Assembly (NCBI GenBank): GCA_937989675.1
Contig: CALKRK010000282.1
Location: 1-32,413, forward strand
DNA length: 32,413 nucleotides
Direction of reading: 5' to 3'
Origin: an uncultured Arenicella sp.
Lineage (GTDB): Bacteria > Pseudomonadota > Gammaproteobacteria > Arenicellales > Arenicellaceae
Position numbers and translations under genes: made by a program. Numbering within the stretch: position 1 is the first letter of the stretch; every line of letters begins with the position of its first letter. A model generated the notes under the pieces. That model made no database searches and had not been told where the DNA came from. It worked only from the letters and a program-made list of their open reading frames with translations. Positions 1-8,772 of this stretch are shown in pieces.

Positions 1-1
1 A

Positions 2-289
2 GTACTCGGGATTGAACACTTGTTCACGCATGGTTCGATGGCGTTCTTTAACTTAGACGGTGTACGGTTAATGCTGTCTTCGGAGCAGGGAGACGCCAAG
101 CCTGAGTCAATCTTGTATTTCAGGACTGAGGATATAATGGCGGCACATAGCGAGCTCTCGGAGCGAGGCGTGGAATTTTCCAACGCACCTCATAAAATCC
201 ACGAACACGAAGATGGCTCTGAAGAATGGATGGCGTTTTTTCTGGATCTTGAGGGTCGACCGCTTGGCTTGATGTCGACCGTTTCTTAA
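2..289 (+). CDS. VOC (glyoxalase/bleomycin resistance) family protein, 3' part
   Basis: The reading frame is open from the window edge, so the gene is cut at its 5' end and only about 95 C-terminal residues are visible. The pattern FRTEDIMAAHSELSERGVEF followed by an E-E-W-M-A-F-F-L-D-L-E-G core is typical of the second beta-alpha-beta-beta-beta module of vicinal oxygen chelate proteins, where the final Glu/Asp strand contributes to the metal or substrate site. The family includes glyoxalase I, dioxygenases and antibiotic-binding proteins, and the substrate cannot be told from this fragment. The TTG at 20 is internal and not a convincing start. Family assignment is fairly safe; function is unknown. 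Confidence 0.75.
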   Translation, partial: VLGIEHLFTHGSMAFFNLDGVRLMLSSEQGDAKPESILYFRTEDIMAAHSELSERGVEFSNAPHKIHEHEDGSEEWMAFFLDLEGRPLGLMSTVS

Positions 290-364
290 CAAGGCTAAAC
301 GGATATATTCCTAAATTGCAATGAAATGATTGCGCGCTGGATCTAATTCTGGATTAATAGTCGT

Positions 365-1546
365 ATGCTTATCCTACAAAGTTCATTCTATGCCATTGCC
401 GTTGGCTTCTGTGTGCTGTTTAGTTTGCTGTTGGTTCAGGCTGAGCAACGCATTCCGGTGCGCTATTTCATTTTCTACCTATTGTTAGAGGCCTGTAGTT
501 TTACGTTCGAGTGGTTGATGATTCACCCTGCGACGCCATTTAAAGGCTTGTGGTTGACGGCGATTATGGGTTTGTCGTTCTTTGTCGCGCCTTGTCTATG
601 GTTGTTTGCGCGTGAGATTAGTGATCGGAAAAGCCCCTTGCTCGCTCCACTGCCTCGCTGGCACTTTATGTTGGTTGTGCTCGGCCTAGCATTGCTGCTT
701 CCATTAGCGTCTTCAATACATTCAGGAGTTGGCTTTCCTAATGAAGCGAACCCGGTATCTAAAGAAGTTTCGTTTTTTATTCACACAACAATGCTGCTGG
801 CCGTATTGGTTTTCTTGATTCAGACGGCGGTCTACCTGAGGCAGTGTTTCGCTATTGTTAAAGCACGTACCGAGCAGAACTTAAGTCTGTTTGCATCGGT
901 AGAAGACCCAGCCATTAATACGCTGAGATTGCTAATTATTGCGGTCATTGCCAATTGGTTCGTGAGTGCGTTGCGAACACTGTATTGCCTGAGTTTTGGT
1001 GCGGATAATGGATTTGGTGTGGTATTCGCCGGTTTTGAATTGGCGGTGATGGCGTTCGTTATCGTCTCTACACTGAAGCATGAGGTTGCGTATCGTTCCG
1101 GTGATCAATTGGTTCGAGAATCTCTGTATTCAAGTGGCGGTGCTGATGGTGGCCTTAAAAAGTATGCGCATTCCGGTGTGTCAGAAACGCAGCGAGCATT
1201 GGTTTTGCGGAAATTAGCGAGTTCTTTGAATCAAGATAAAGTCTATCGAGAGAGCCGCTTAAGCTTGCGAATGTTATGTGAGCATATTGGTGAGTCCACG
1301 CATTTGGTCTCCCAAATTATCAATGAAAGTGAGCACGGACGTTTTTACGACATGGTTAACCGGCATCGAATCGACGAAGCCAAATCACTATTGCTAACAA
1401 GTTACGACGCCACCATTTTGGATATTGCTTTCGAGGTGGGCTACAACTCAAAGTCTACATTTAACTCGGCGTTTAGAAAATTCGCCGGTATGACGCCCAG
1501 TCAGTATCGTGATCGCCAAGCAATGACGCGATCTGCGCCATCTTAA
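365..1546 (+). CDS. AraC-family transcriptional regulator with N-terminal membrane domain
   Basis: This 393-residue protein has two parts. Residues 1 to about 240 hold roughly seven hydrophobic segments, beginning at the N-terminus, so the protein is probably anchored in the inner membrane. The last 100 residues are a classical AraC/XylS double helix-turn-helix DNA-binding domain, with the signature DIAFEVGYNSKSTFNSAFRK followed by FAGMTPSQYR. Such membrane-linked AraC proteins sense signals through the membrane part and act directly on DNA. The ATG at 365 has no clear ribosome binding site. It lies upstream of, and in line with, the exported lipase and esterase genes, which it might regulate; that is inference from position only. 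The ligand is unknown. Confidence 0.88.
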   Translation: MLILQSSFYAIAVGFCVLFSLLLVQAEQRIPVRYFIFYLLLEACSFTFEWLMIHPATPFKGLWLTAIMGLSFFVAPCLWLFAREISDRKSPLLAPLPRWHFMLVVLGLALLLPLASSIHSGVGFPNEANPVSKEVSFFIHTTMLLAVLVFLIQTAVYLRQCFAIVKARTEQNLSLFASVEDPAINTLRLLIIAVIANWFVSALRTLYCLSFGADNGFGVVFAGFELAVMAFVIVSTLKHEVAYRSGDQLVRESLYSSGGADGGLKKYAHSGVSETQRALVLRKLASSLNQDKVYRESRLSLRMLCEHIGESTHLVSQIINESEHGRFYDMVNRHRIDEAKSLLLTSYDATILDIAFEVGYNSKSTFNSAFRKFAGMTPSQYRDRQAMTRSAPS

Positions 1547-1625
1547 TTATAACGCTATTGTGGGATAGCCAGGACGGTCCGGTCGGATCGGACGCCCTAC
1601 GAAACTCCAATTGCTACTCTGATGA

Positions 1626-1639
1626 GTGTTAACTAACAC
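1626..1639. promoter_or_regulatory. Perfect 6+2+6 inverted repeat upstream of the SGNH hydrolase gene
   Basis: GTGTTA and TAACAC flank an AC dinucleotide, 17 bases before the ATG at 1657 and just before a TGAGGT ribosome binding site. A protein bound here would cover the start of the transcript or block initiation. It could be an operator, possibly for the adjacent AraC protein, but a palindrome of this size can arise by chance. Confidence 0.3.
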
Positions 1640-1656
1640 ACATAATGAGGTAGTGC

Positions 1657-3042
1657 ATGATACGCACATATCAACTGGCCATATCCTTGACTCTTCTCTT
1701 ACTCACGCTATCTGAGAGGAGTTATTCAATGGATGTTGAGACGCAACACCTTGGCTTGGCTCCGATTAAAAGGCTTGTTGTTTTCGGTGATAGCAACGTA
1801 GATACCGGAAATTTACAAGCGCTTTCGAATAGCGATGAGCCTTTAATGAACTCATGGAAGGGCCGCAGCTCAAATGGCCCTGTTGTAACTGAGTACTTGG
1901 CTGAGAACCTTGGAGTGGAGTTGCTAAGTTTTGCGGTTGGTGGCGCCACGACCGGCGATGAAAACGTCGTTTCAAGATTCTTTCCCGAGTTTACTGCAGC
2001 CGCTCAAACTGGCGTAATGAAACAAATCGAGAAATTCGCGCGTACTGATACTCATTTCAGAAAGTCAGATTTGGTGATTGTTTGGGCTGGATCAAATGAT
2101 ATCGTTCAAGTTGAGCGAAGCAATGAAGCTGAGCTAAAGGCGAAGATCGCAAACGCCGCTGATAACCTCTCTGCGGCAATAAAAGCACTCTATGATTTAG
2201 GTGCGCAGCAAATTGTTGTGGCTACCCGCACGGTTCGAGCGGTTTACGCCAGTGAAGATGACTTGAACGGGCGCGATCTAAATAAAGAGATCAAAAGAGT
2301 TGTCTCAGAGTTTGTCGTGCCGCAGGGTTTAAGCTTACGCCTTTTCGACGCATACTCAAGTATCGAAGACATGGTGTTGAACCCTGAACGGTATGGTTTT
2401 TCTAAAGATGTGAGCGACCTCTGTACGGAGAGCAAGGCGTGTGCATCTGAGGTATTTGAGCAAGGTTTGGAGATCGCGAATAAGCATATAAACTGGGACT
2501 ACCCGCATAAAACCACACGTGTGCACCAATTAATGGGGCTCCAGTTGGCAGAGCAAATACGTTCCGGTGAGAGCCTTGATAGCGCTGTCAAAAAAAGCAA
2601 TGCATTCTCGACTTTTTTCGGTAACTGGACGTTAAAAAATGATGATTGGGTGCAAGATGCTCAAGGTACCAAGGTCAAAATAGCGAATCATCATACGAAC
2701 TGCCGGGCGATTAACACCAATAATAGTATTTTGTGCGTTGTAGAAACGCCTGATTTGGCTGGGCATATTTTGTGGTCATTAGATACAGAGACTGGCGTTG
2801 TGCATCACCTCTCTAGCTTTGGGGCTGCGCGTAATGGTGTTGGACTAGGTCAATTTGATGATCAAGGAAATTTAGCTTTGCGAATAACATTTCAGGGCGA
2901 GCCCGAGGGTACACATAGAAAGTATCTCTATAAATGGAATTCAGATTCAGAGTACACCTTGACCTCTACTCAATACCGAGGTGACCAGCCAACCAACAAT
3001 TTTTATGGCGGCACGTTTGTGCGGCTAAATGGAGGGCAATAA
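1657..3042 (+). CDS. Exported SGNH/GDSL-family lipase/esterase with extra C-terminal domain
   Basis: The 461-residue protein starts with a signal peptide (about residues 1-24). The hallmark blocks of the SGNH hydrolase family are present in order: block I VVFGDSNVDTGN with nucleophile Ser46, block II Gly in LLSFAVGGATTGDEN, block III WAGSNDI with Asn147, and block V DYPH, giving the catalytic Asp281 and His284. The predicted enzyme is therefore intact and hydrolyses an ester or acyl substrate outside the cytoplasm. Residues after about 315 form an additional domain of about 145 residues that I do not recognise. The ATG at 1657 is preceded by a TGAGGT ribosome binding site. The next gene starts one base after this stop codon, so the two are almost certainly one operon. 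Confidence 0.9.
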   Translation: MIRTYQLAISLTLLLLTLSERSYSMDVETQHLGLAPIKRLVVFGDSNVDTGNLQALSNSDEPLMNSWKGRSSNGPVVTEYLAENLGVELLSFAVGGATTGDENVVSRFFPEFTAAAQTGVMKQIEKFARTDTHFRKSDLVIVWAGSNDIVQVERSNEAELKAKIANAADNLSAAIKALYDLGAQQIVVATRTVRAVYASEDDLNGRDLNKEIKRVVSEFVVPQGLSLRLFDAYSSIEDMVLNPERYGFSKDVSDLCTESKACASEVFEQGLEIANKHINWDYPHKTTRVHQLMGLQLAEQIRSGESLDSAVKKSNAFSTFFGNWTLKNDDWVQDAQGTKVKIANHHTNCRAINTNNSILCVVETPDLAGHILWSLDTETGVVHHLSSFGAARNGVGLGQFDDQGNLALRITFQGEPEGTHRKYLYKWNSDSEYTLTSTQYRGDQPTNNFYGGTFVRLNGGQ

Positions 3043-3043
3043 A

Positions 3044-4093
3044 ATGATTAGAACAGTAATGCTATTTTGTTTTAGTGTGGCCCTATTGATTAGCTTTGAA
3101 GTGACAAAGGCAAAGGGGAGTGTAGATTCTTTCACGCTTAAATCGCAGGTGCTTGAGGAGAGCTTAGTGGGCATCGATACTAATCGGCAAATCAAAGTTT
3201 GGTTGCCGTCGGGTTATAGTAGCTCAAATAAGTCATACCCCGTGATTTACTATCTGCATAGCTTCGGTTGGAGCAACACGCAAATGTTTGAGGTTGAGCA
3301 GGCCGACAAAGTGCTTGCAAGATCTGTCGAGCGTGGAGTTATTGACGAATTCATCTTCGTGGTAGGCGATTTTACCACCGATGGTTTTGGTTCGTTCTAT
3401 GGTAACAATAAGGTGAGTGGCCGCTGGGAAGATCACATCGTTAACGAGCTTGTTCCAGCTATTGATGCTCGCTATCGAACCATTGCCGAGCCAAGATCAC
3501 GTGGGCTTAGCGGCGACATGATCGGCGGCTACGCTGCTTTGCGTATTGCGATGCTCCAGCCGGGCACATTTTCGAGTGTTTATGCGTTACATCCAGTGGG
3601 TACTGATATTGGCGAGACGTTAATGAATTCCCGGCCAGATTGGCGGCTGATGAACACGGCCAAAACTTGGAGTGAGCTAGATGAAAATATTTTTTCGAAG
3701 GTCTTTATGCTAATGGCACAAGCTTATGCTCCAAACCCCGATAAACCGCCATTCTACGCTGACTTAATGCTAGAGCTAAAGGGCGATGAGCTTGTGGTAA
3801 ATCCCAGTACAACGCAAAGACTGCATAAGAACTTCCTACTTAGCGAGCTGGTGCCCAGCTCAGTGGAAAATTTGCGACGCTTAAAGGGCCTTGCATTTGA
3901 TTGGGGGCGATACGATGGCAATCAAGATCACGTATACGCGAATCAAAAGTTCACACGCAAATTAGACGAATATGGAATTGAGCACTTGGCGGAAGAATAC
4001 CGCGGTAATACTTGGAACAAAAAATGGATCGAGTATGGCCGTGTGGAATCCGACATGTTGCCGTTTTTTCAACGGTTTTTGGAGTTCGAATAG
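3044..4093 (+). CDS. Exported esterase-fold (PF00756-type) protein with degenerate catalytic site
   Basis: The 349-residue protein has an N-terminal signal peptide and follows the alpha/beta-hydrolase 'esterase D/putative esterase' pattern: KVWLPSGYSS, YPVIYYLHSFG, WEDHIVNELVPAIDARYRT. At the nucleophile elbow, where the family has G-x-S-x-G-G, this protein reads GDMIGGYAAL (residues 157-166), so the Ser is Met159. Near the C-terminus the usual G-H-x-W reads RGNTW, so the catalytic His is Asn322. Both key residues are therefore missing and the protein is probably a non-catalytic relative, perhaps a binding or carrier protein. The start at 3044 is chosen over 3029 because GGAGGG at 3031-3036 sits 7 bases upstream and because it gives a clean signal peptide. 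It is tightly linked to the upstream SGNH hydrolase gene. Confidence 0.85.
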   Translation: MIRTVMLFCFSVALLISFEVTKAKGSVDSFTLKSQVLEESLVGIDTNRQIKVWLPSGYSSSNKSYPVIYYLHSFGWSNTQMFEVEQADKVLARSVERGVIDEFIFVVGDFTTDGFGSFYGNNKVSGRWEDHIVNELVPAIDARYRTIAEPRSRGLSGDMIGGYAALRIAMLQPGTFSSVYALHPVGTDIGETLMNSRPDWRLMNTAKTWSELDENIFSKVFMLMAQAYAPNPDKPPFYADLMLELKGDELVVNPSTTQRLHKNFLLSELVPSSVENLRRLKGLAFDWGRYDGNQDHVYANQKFTRKLDEYGIEHLAEEYRGNTWNKKWIEYGRVESDMLPFFQRFLEFE

Positions 4094-4152
4094 GGTTAAG
4101 CTAATGACTCCGGATGGATGATGCGAAATCAACAACAATGGATGGGAGTATC

Positions 4153-4860
4153 CTAAGAGGCGCCCATGCTCGCTAAATAATCCGCATAAAGTTGGTCCAT
4201 TTGCACTTTGTCGTACGGCTTTAGGCCGCTTAATAGCAATGTCTTTAACCCCGTGCCGACGAGCTCGCCGCTACTGTTGAGAGAGAAATGCAATGTGGCG
4301 GTGCCGCGTTTACCTTCAATCTGCAGTTCCGTGTTCTCCAATGCTAACTCTAGATCATCAAATTGCAGATGTTTCAGTTCCAGAGACATGCTTTCATAAA
4401 TAACCAGCGGCCGAGCTGGGTTAATCATGACATCGTGCTCTTGCATTAGAGGCAATAAAATATGCGGAAAATTCTGACCCGAAAATGCGACGTATCGACG
4501 AATAAGGTCTTGGACTTGATCGTGGTTCAATGAACTCTCGCCGCTTAGTTCGAGGTCCAGAGCAGGCTTCTGCCGATGATTAAGAACTTGCAGCGTGCCT
4601 GACTCTAAGACTGGGAAGAAAAGCGGTGCATCGGCGTTGACCATGTCTCTGAATTTAAAACTCATGCGTTGGTGCAAGCCGTAGCGATCGAGCGCGAGCG
4701 CGAATAACAAATCCCCAGGCACGCAAAAACGTTTAGAGTCTACATCGTGAATAGGGTTGTAGTCCCCGGCAATCTGCTTGGCAAAACTGCTGCCTTGCTC
4801 GGCGCTGATGGAGACGGTTTGGTCGTTATTAACTTGGTGGTATTGATCTAAAAAACTCAT
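4153..4860 (-). CDS. DUF3581 family protein (hot-dog-like)
   Basis: This 235-residue cytoplasmic protein matches my recollection of the DUF3581 family of gammaproteobacteria. The N-terminal segment contains AGDYNPIHDVDSKRFCVPGD followed by a hydrophobic helix, reminiscent of the catalytic segment of MaoC/FabZ-type hot-dog dehydratases and thioesterases. A C-terminal segment around ELVGTGLKTLLLSG also fits a hot-dog fold. The biochemical role is not established, and any dehydratase activity is inference. The ATG at 4860 is preferred over the TTG six bases upstream. The gene is convergent with the esterase gene and is followed by no obvious terminator. Confidence 0.75.
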   Translation of the reverse strand: MSFLDQYHQVNNDQTVSISAEQGSSFAKQIAGDYNPIHDVDSKRFCVPGDLLFALALDRYGLHQRMSFKFRDMVNADAPLFFPVLESGTLQVLNHRQKPALDLELSGESSLNHDQVQDLIRRYVAFSGQNFPHILLPLMQEHDVMINPARPLVIYESMSLELKHLQFDDLELALENTELQIEGKRGTATLHFSLNSSGELVGTGLKTLLLSGLKPYDKVQMDQLYADYLASMGAS

Positions 4861-4925
4861 GCGCAATCGGCCTTAGCCAACGTTCAAAAAGACGGTCACT
4901 TAGTGTAGCTAGAGATAATTACGGG

Positions 4926-6209
4926 TCAACCAAATACGGCTTTTAAAATGAAAAAGATAACAATGGCAAAGCCCGCACCAGCTGGGAGCGTCACAACCCA
5001 AGACATAAATATATTGCCCACCACCTTGAGATTCAAAGCGCCAATACCACGAGCCAATCCAACGCCCAATACAGCGCCGACCAGAGTGTGAGTTGTGGAA
5101 ATTGGTAAGCCCCATGTGGAGGCAAAGACTACGGTGGTCGCGGCGCCTAACTCAGCCGCAAACCCACGGCTTGGTGTGAGTTCGGTAATTTTCCGCCCGA
5201 TGGTCGCCATAACCTTGAAACCGTAGGTTGCTAAGCCAACAACGATACCAATGCCACCCAACACTAGTATCCAGCCTGGCAGTACTGATTTCTTAGCGAT
5301 TTCACCGCCGGATTCGATCACGCTGGCAATCGCGGCGAGTGGCCCAACGGCATTAGCAACGTCATTGGAGCCATGAGCAAATGCCATCGCTGCGGCCGTG
5401 AAAATCATCAAAATTGCGAATAGGTTCTCAACATTGGCGAAGCGGTTACGGCTGTCTTCTCCCGAATCTTCTTTCACCCGCGACAACATCAGCCCGCCAA
5501 TAATGGCGACAATTAAACCGGCCAAGGCGGCCAAGGGCATGCTGTTCATGAATTTACTGCCTAAGCCAAAGTCGACCGTCATACCGGTGTTTTTCAAGCC
5601 TTTAAGCAACGTGACCATTGCGATCATAAAGCCGACAAAGAACATGTAAACAGGTACATACCGCTTAGCGTTCTTAAATGGGTTTTCGGTATCGAGCACC
5701 AATTTTTGAACGCTGGAGAATAGCGCGTACGATATGGTGCCGGCGAGCAGTGGTGATACTACCCAGCTCGCAACGATGGTTCCCACCTTGCCCCAGTTGA
5801 CTGCGTCTACCGAGATGCCCACGGCGGCAAATCCAACTAACGCACCGATAATAGAATGTGTTGTTGATACCGGCCAACCGCGCATGCTGGCTATGAGCAG
5901 CCAGAGTCCCGCGGCGAGTAAAGAAGCCATCATTCCAAAAACCAGCAAGTCAGGGTCATCCGTGATTAACGAAGGGTCAAGTATGCCTTTACGAATTGTC
6001 GAAGTGACTTCACCCCCGGCAAGATACGCCCCCGCAAACTCAAAAATAATAGCGATGATAATGGCTTGCTTGACCGTAAGAGCACGTGACCCGACGGATG
6101 TGCCCATGGCGTTCGCTACGTCATTCGCTCCGATACCCCACGCCATAAAGAATGCAAAAATACAGCCTAAAATGAGCAGGATATGCCCGTGTTCAGCGAT
6201 GATTTCCAT
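4926..6209 (-). CDS. pit: Inorganic phosphate transporter, PiT family
   Basis: A 427-residue inner-membrane protein with about ten or eleven hydrophobic helices and the internal duplication typical of the PiT family (PF01384). The two signature loops are present: GANDVANAMGTSVGSRALTV near the N-terminus and HGSNDVANAVGPLAA in the second half. Each half also has the STTH motif (STTHSIIGALVG and STTHTLVGAVLG). PiT proteins import phosphate, often as a metal-phosphate complex, using the proton or sodium gradient. The start lies 33 bases downstream of the DUF47 gene, which is its usual genetic partner, so the two are probably co-transcribed. No Pho-box was identified. Confidence 0.95.
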   Translation of the reverse strand: MEIIAEHGHILLILGCIFAFFMAWGIGANDVANAMGTSVGSRALTVKQAIIIAIIFEFAGAYLAGGEVTSTIRKGILDPSLITDDPDLLVFGMMASLLAAGLWLLIASMRGWPVSTTHSIIGALVGFAAVGISVDAVNWGKVGTIVASWVVSPLLAGTISYALFSSVQKLVLDTENPFKNAKRYVPVYMFFVGFMIAMVTLLKGLKNTGMTVDFGLGSKFMNSMPLAALAGLIVAIIGGLMLSRVKEDSGEDSRNRFANVENLFAILMIFTAAAMAFAHGSNDVANAVGPLAAIASVIESGGEIAKKSVLPGWILVLGGIGIVVGLATYGFKVMATIGRKITELTPSRGFAAELGAATTVVFASTWGLPISTTHTLVGAVLGVGLARGIGALNLKVVGNIFMSWVVTLPAGAGFAIVIFFILKAVFG

Positions 6210-6242
6210 AGATTTTTGAGTGACTATTAAAAGTTATTATTT

Positions 6243-6920
6243 TTAGCGTGCGATCAGCAGTTGCAATTTGCCACCCGCGCTTTGTGCGGCATCGGCAAGC
6301 GCGCCGACCCATTCGATGACCTTATAAAGAAAAATCACGTTAACTGGCGGCAGGTCGCTTTCGATTTTAAACAGTGCTGCTCGTACTTCAATTTGCAGCT
6401 CATCGTTTTCGTGCTCAAGGCGATTAAGTTCTTTGACTAAATCTTCTACTACATTCAGCACGCGGCCCTTGAAGCCGAGTTCAAGCAGTTCGTCCATTTC
6501 ATTGACCGCCTTAACAGCTTGTGCAGATGTTTCGATTGCTAGCCCCACAAAGGTTCGCATTTGATCGGCGATTTCACTTGGGATGTGCATTTGGCGCCCG
6601 AGCATAATACCAGCGATGTCTTTGGTGCAGTTGGCGATTTCGTCTTGTTGAGTCACCATAACCAGTAGATCACTGCGATCAACTGGCATCATTAGGCTAT
6701 TGGGGAGGTTCGCCCGCAAATGGGTTTTTGCTTCGTCGGCGTTGTTCTCGATTTCAGAAATCGTTTGGTAAATTGTCTCGGCTTTTCCCCAGTCGCTTGC
6801 AAGTGCCGCATCAATAAATGGGGTCAGCTGTTCTGCGCATTGATGGGCCAGCTCAATGTGCTCCTGAATTGGTCGAATCGGAGATTGACCGAATAATTTG
6901 CTAAAGGGGTTGCCTGCCAT
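6243..6920 (-). CDS. DUF47 (PhoU-like, TIGR00153) phosphate transport accessory protein
   Basis: The 225-residue soluble protein is largely alpha-helical and starts MAGNPFSKLFGQSPIRPIQE, typical of the TIGR00153/DUF47 family. Family members resemble PhoU and are encoded next to PiT transporters, where they are thought to control transport. The conserved sections include ENNADEAKTHLRANLPNSL and a central block of acidic residues (DQMRTF.., EMDELLELGF) likely to coordinate metal as in PhoU. It lies directly upstream of the PiT gene in the same orientation. A direct role in regulating Pit is established knowledge for the family only in outline; here it rests on the pairing. Confidence 0.9.
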   Translation of the reverse strand: MAGNPFSKLFGQSPIRPIQEHIELAHQCAEQLTPFIDAALASDWGKAETIYQTISEIENNADEAKTHLRANLPNSLMMPVDRSDLLVMVTQQDEIANCTKDIAGIMLGRQMHIPSEIADQMRTFVGLAIETSAQAVKAVNEMDELLELGFKGRVLNVVEDLVKELNRLEHENDELQIEVRAALFKIESDLPPVNVIFLYKVIEWVGALADAAQSAGGKLQLLIAR

Positions 6921-6987
6921 CTCGATAATATTAATTGTTATTTAAGCCTGCATAGTAGCAAGCTTTTGGCTATTTAGGGGCAAACTA

Positions 6988-7602
6988 TCAATCGTCACCG
7001 TAAAAGTCGACAACACCAGTTTCGATCGAATACTCAGCACCGATAATTTTCAGCTTGCCCTCGTCAATCAAATTTCGAAGTTCAGGTGAGCGCAGCTGCA
7101 AGTTCATGACGGAATGCTCAACATTCGCGCGCATGGCATTGTGGATTAAATCGCTATGATCTGCGTGTTCTTGTTTCGCTACAACTGGAAGTACCGCAGG
7201 CGTTACTCTATCGACAATTGAAGCTACGTTGGGTGAGATCGATTCGGGGTCGCTGATGAGAGCATCAACCGTCGCCTTAATAGCGCCACAGTGAGAGTGA
7301 CCTAACACGACAACCAGTTCAGTGCCAAAATTCTGGCAAGCGAATTCAATACTGCCTATTTGTGAGGGCGCGGCGATGTTGCCAGCGACACGAACTACGA
7401 ACAGATCACCAAGCCCGCGGTGAAAAACCAATTCCGCTGGTACTCTAGAATCGGAGCAGCCCAAAATCACCGCAAACGGCTTTTGGCCCTCGTCGGCGCT
7501 CGCGCGCTTGATAGTTGTTGTTAACTCTGCACCGTCGGTGGTGGCCGACACATAGCGCTGGTTGCCTTCAATGAGCTTCTGTAAAGCTAAATCTGCGTTC
7601 AT
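6988..7602 (-). CDS. Beta-class carbonic anhydrase
   Basis: The 204-residue protein contains the full beta-carbonic anhydrase active site. The first motif CSDSRVPAE supplies zinc ligand Cys49 and the catalytic pair Asp51-Arg53. The second motif GHSHCGA supplies zinc ligands His102 and Cys105. The enzyme interconverts CO2 and bicarbonate in the cytoplasm. Its length fits the bacterial family. It lies 67 bases upstream of the DUF47-pit pair on the same strand and may share a transcript with them, but a direct functional link to phosphate is not implied by the sequence. No good ribosome binding site precedes the ATG at 7602. Confidence 0.95.
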   Translation of the reverse strand: MNADLALQKLIEGNQRYVSATTDGAELTTTIKRASADEGQKPFAVILGCSDSRVPAELVFHRGLGDLFVVRVAGNIAAPSQIGSIEFACQNFGTELVVVLGHSHCGAIKATVDALISDPESISPNVASIVDRVTPAVLPVVAKQEHADHSDLIHNAMRANVEHSVMNLQLRSPELRNLIDEGKLKIIGAEYSIETGVVDFYGDD

Positions 7603-7619
7603 AGAATTTGTTAATAAAT

Positions 7620-8654
7620 TTAGTTTTTGTGTAGTAGTCGTGCTTCTTTATAGTAGCGAACCGCTCCAGGATGGAGGGGGATTGAAATACCCGCGTGAGA
7701 CAATTCTTCTTTGTCCAGGGCTTCGAGCGATGGATGCAAAGACTTGAAATCGCGAAAATTTTCGACCACCTCTTTTACCACGTGGTAAATCGCTTTTGGT
7801 GATGTTGATTCAGACGCGACGAAGGTGGCACCAATACCGAATGATTGCGTGTCGCGCTCTGCGCCAGGAAACATATTCTTCAGAATGCGGCCCTTGCGAT
7901 AATAAGGTTTTTCCTTAATGACATCGTTCACTTCGTTGCCGGTGATAGGCACTAACCTCAATTGGCAGTTCTCATCAAGGTCACGTAAACGGTCATTCAG
8001 GCTGCTTGACAATAACAGCGCTGACTCAATTTTACCCTCGCACAATTGGATGATTTGTTTAGCGTCGCTCATTGGGCGAACTTCGGCAAAGTCCTTTTCT
8101 TCGTCCCACTTTTTGATCGAAAGAAAGTCGTCCATGATCCGGTGTTGTAAAGAGCGTGTATAACCAAAACTGACGCGACGGTCAGCCAGGTCATCAAAAT
8201 TTTCAACGTCGCTGTCTTTTCTAACAATCAATGCAAGTGGGTCCGCTTCGAGCGCGAACACGGCTCGTAGATTTTGGTTAACGCCCTCTTTTTCGAATGC
8301 GCTGCTTCCATGGTAGGCATGAAATTGCCAATCAGATTGAGCAAACACCAAATCAAAATTGCCCTCGCGTAGCTCTTTTAAGTTGTATATCGAGCCGCCA
8401 GTGCTTTCAAGTGAGCATCGAATACGGTGTTTGCTCTTATGTCGGTTTAGTAAACGACAAATAACACCGCCTATCGGAAAATAGACACCTTGAACACTGC
8501 CGGTGCCGAGAAATAGGTGTGTATTCTTATTACCCTGAGTGCTTAATACTGCCTGTGCTTCTGGAGTGCTCTCATTGCTCTGATCATCAGGCGCGCAGCC
8601 AGACAATAGTGTCAGGAGAAATGCGAAAACAACAGGCGATGATGGTTTTAACAT
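7620..8654 (-). CDS. TAXI-family TRAP transporter solute-binding lipoprotein (orphan)
   Basis: The 344-residue protein starts with a lipoprotein signal ending LLTLLSGC, so Cys19 or Cys20 is probably lipidated. The mature part opens with HLFLGTGSVQGVYFPIGG, the hallmark of TAXI (TRAP-associated extracytoplasmic immunogenic) binding proteins, and continues with ESTGGSIYNLKELREGNFDL, also family-typical. TAXI proteins deliver organic acids or amino acids to DctQM-type TRAP permeases, but no permease genes lie in this window, so this is an orphan binding protein. The start is uncertain: ATG at 8654 gives a good lipoprotein signal, while ATG at 8669 adds five residues. It is transcribed divergently from the LpxD-like gene. 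Confidence 0.85.
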   Translation of the reverse strand: MLKPSSPVVFAFLLTLLSGCAPDDQSNESTPEAQAVLSTQGNKNTHLFLGTGSVQGVYFPIGGVICRLLNRHKSKHRIRCSLESTGGSIYNLKELREGNFDLVFAQSDWQFHAYHGSSAFEKEGVNQNLRAVFALEADPLALIVRKDSDVENFDDLADRRVSFGYTRSLQHRIMDDFLSIKKWDEEKDFAEVRPMSDAKQIIQLCEGKIESALLLSSSLNDRLRDLDENCQLRLVPITGNEVNDVIKEKPYYRKGRILKNMFPGAERDTQSFGIGATFVASESTSPKAIYHVVKEVVENFRDFKSLHPSLEALDKEELSHAGISIPLHPGAVRYYKEARLLHKN

Positions 8655-8772
8655 ACAACAGTAAATCATTTCTCGGGGGAAGTTGAGTTCCCGTACTATA
8701 AACAACTTCGCACAACTTCGAAAGCGAACTCAAAGATGGACGAGCACATTCGCCCCACGTATTATGAGGCCC

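Noticed and set aside
1560-1610. GTCCG/CGGAC hairpin after the AraC gene as a terminator
   Set aside because: The stem has only 5 bp and no T-tract follows.
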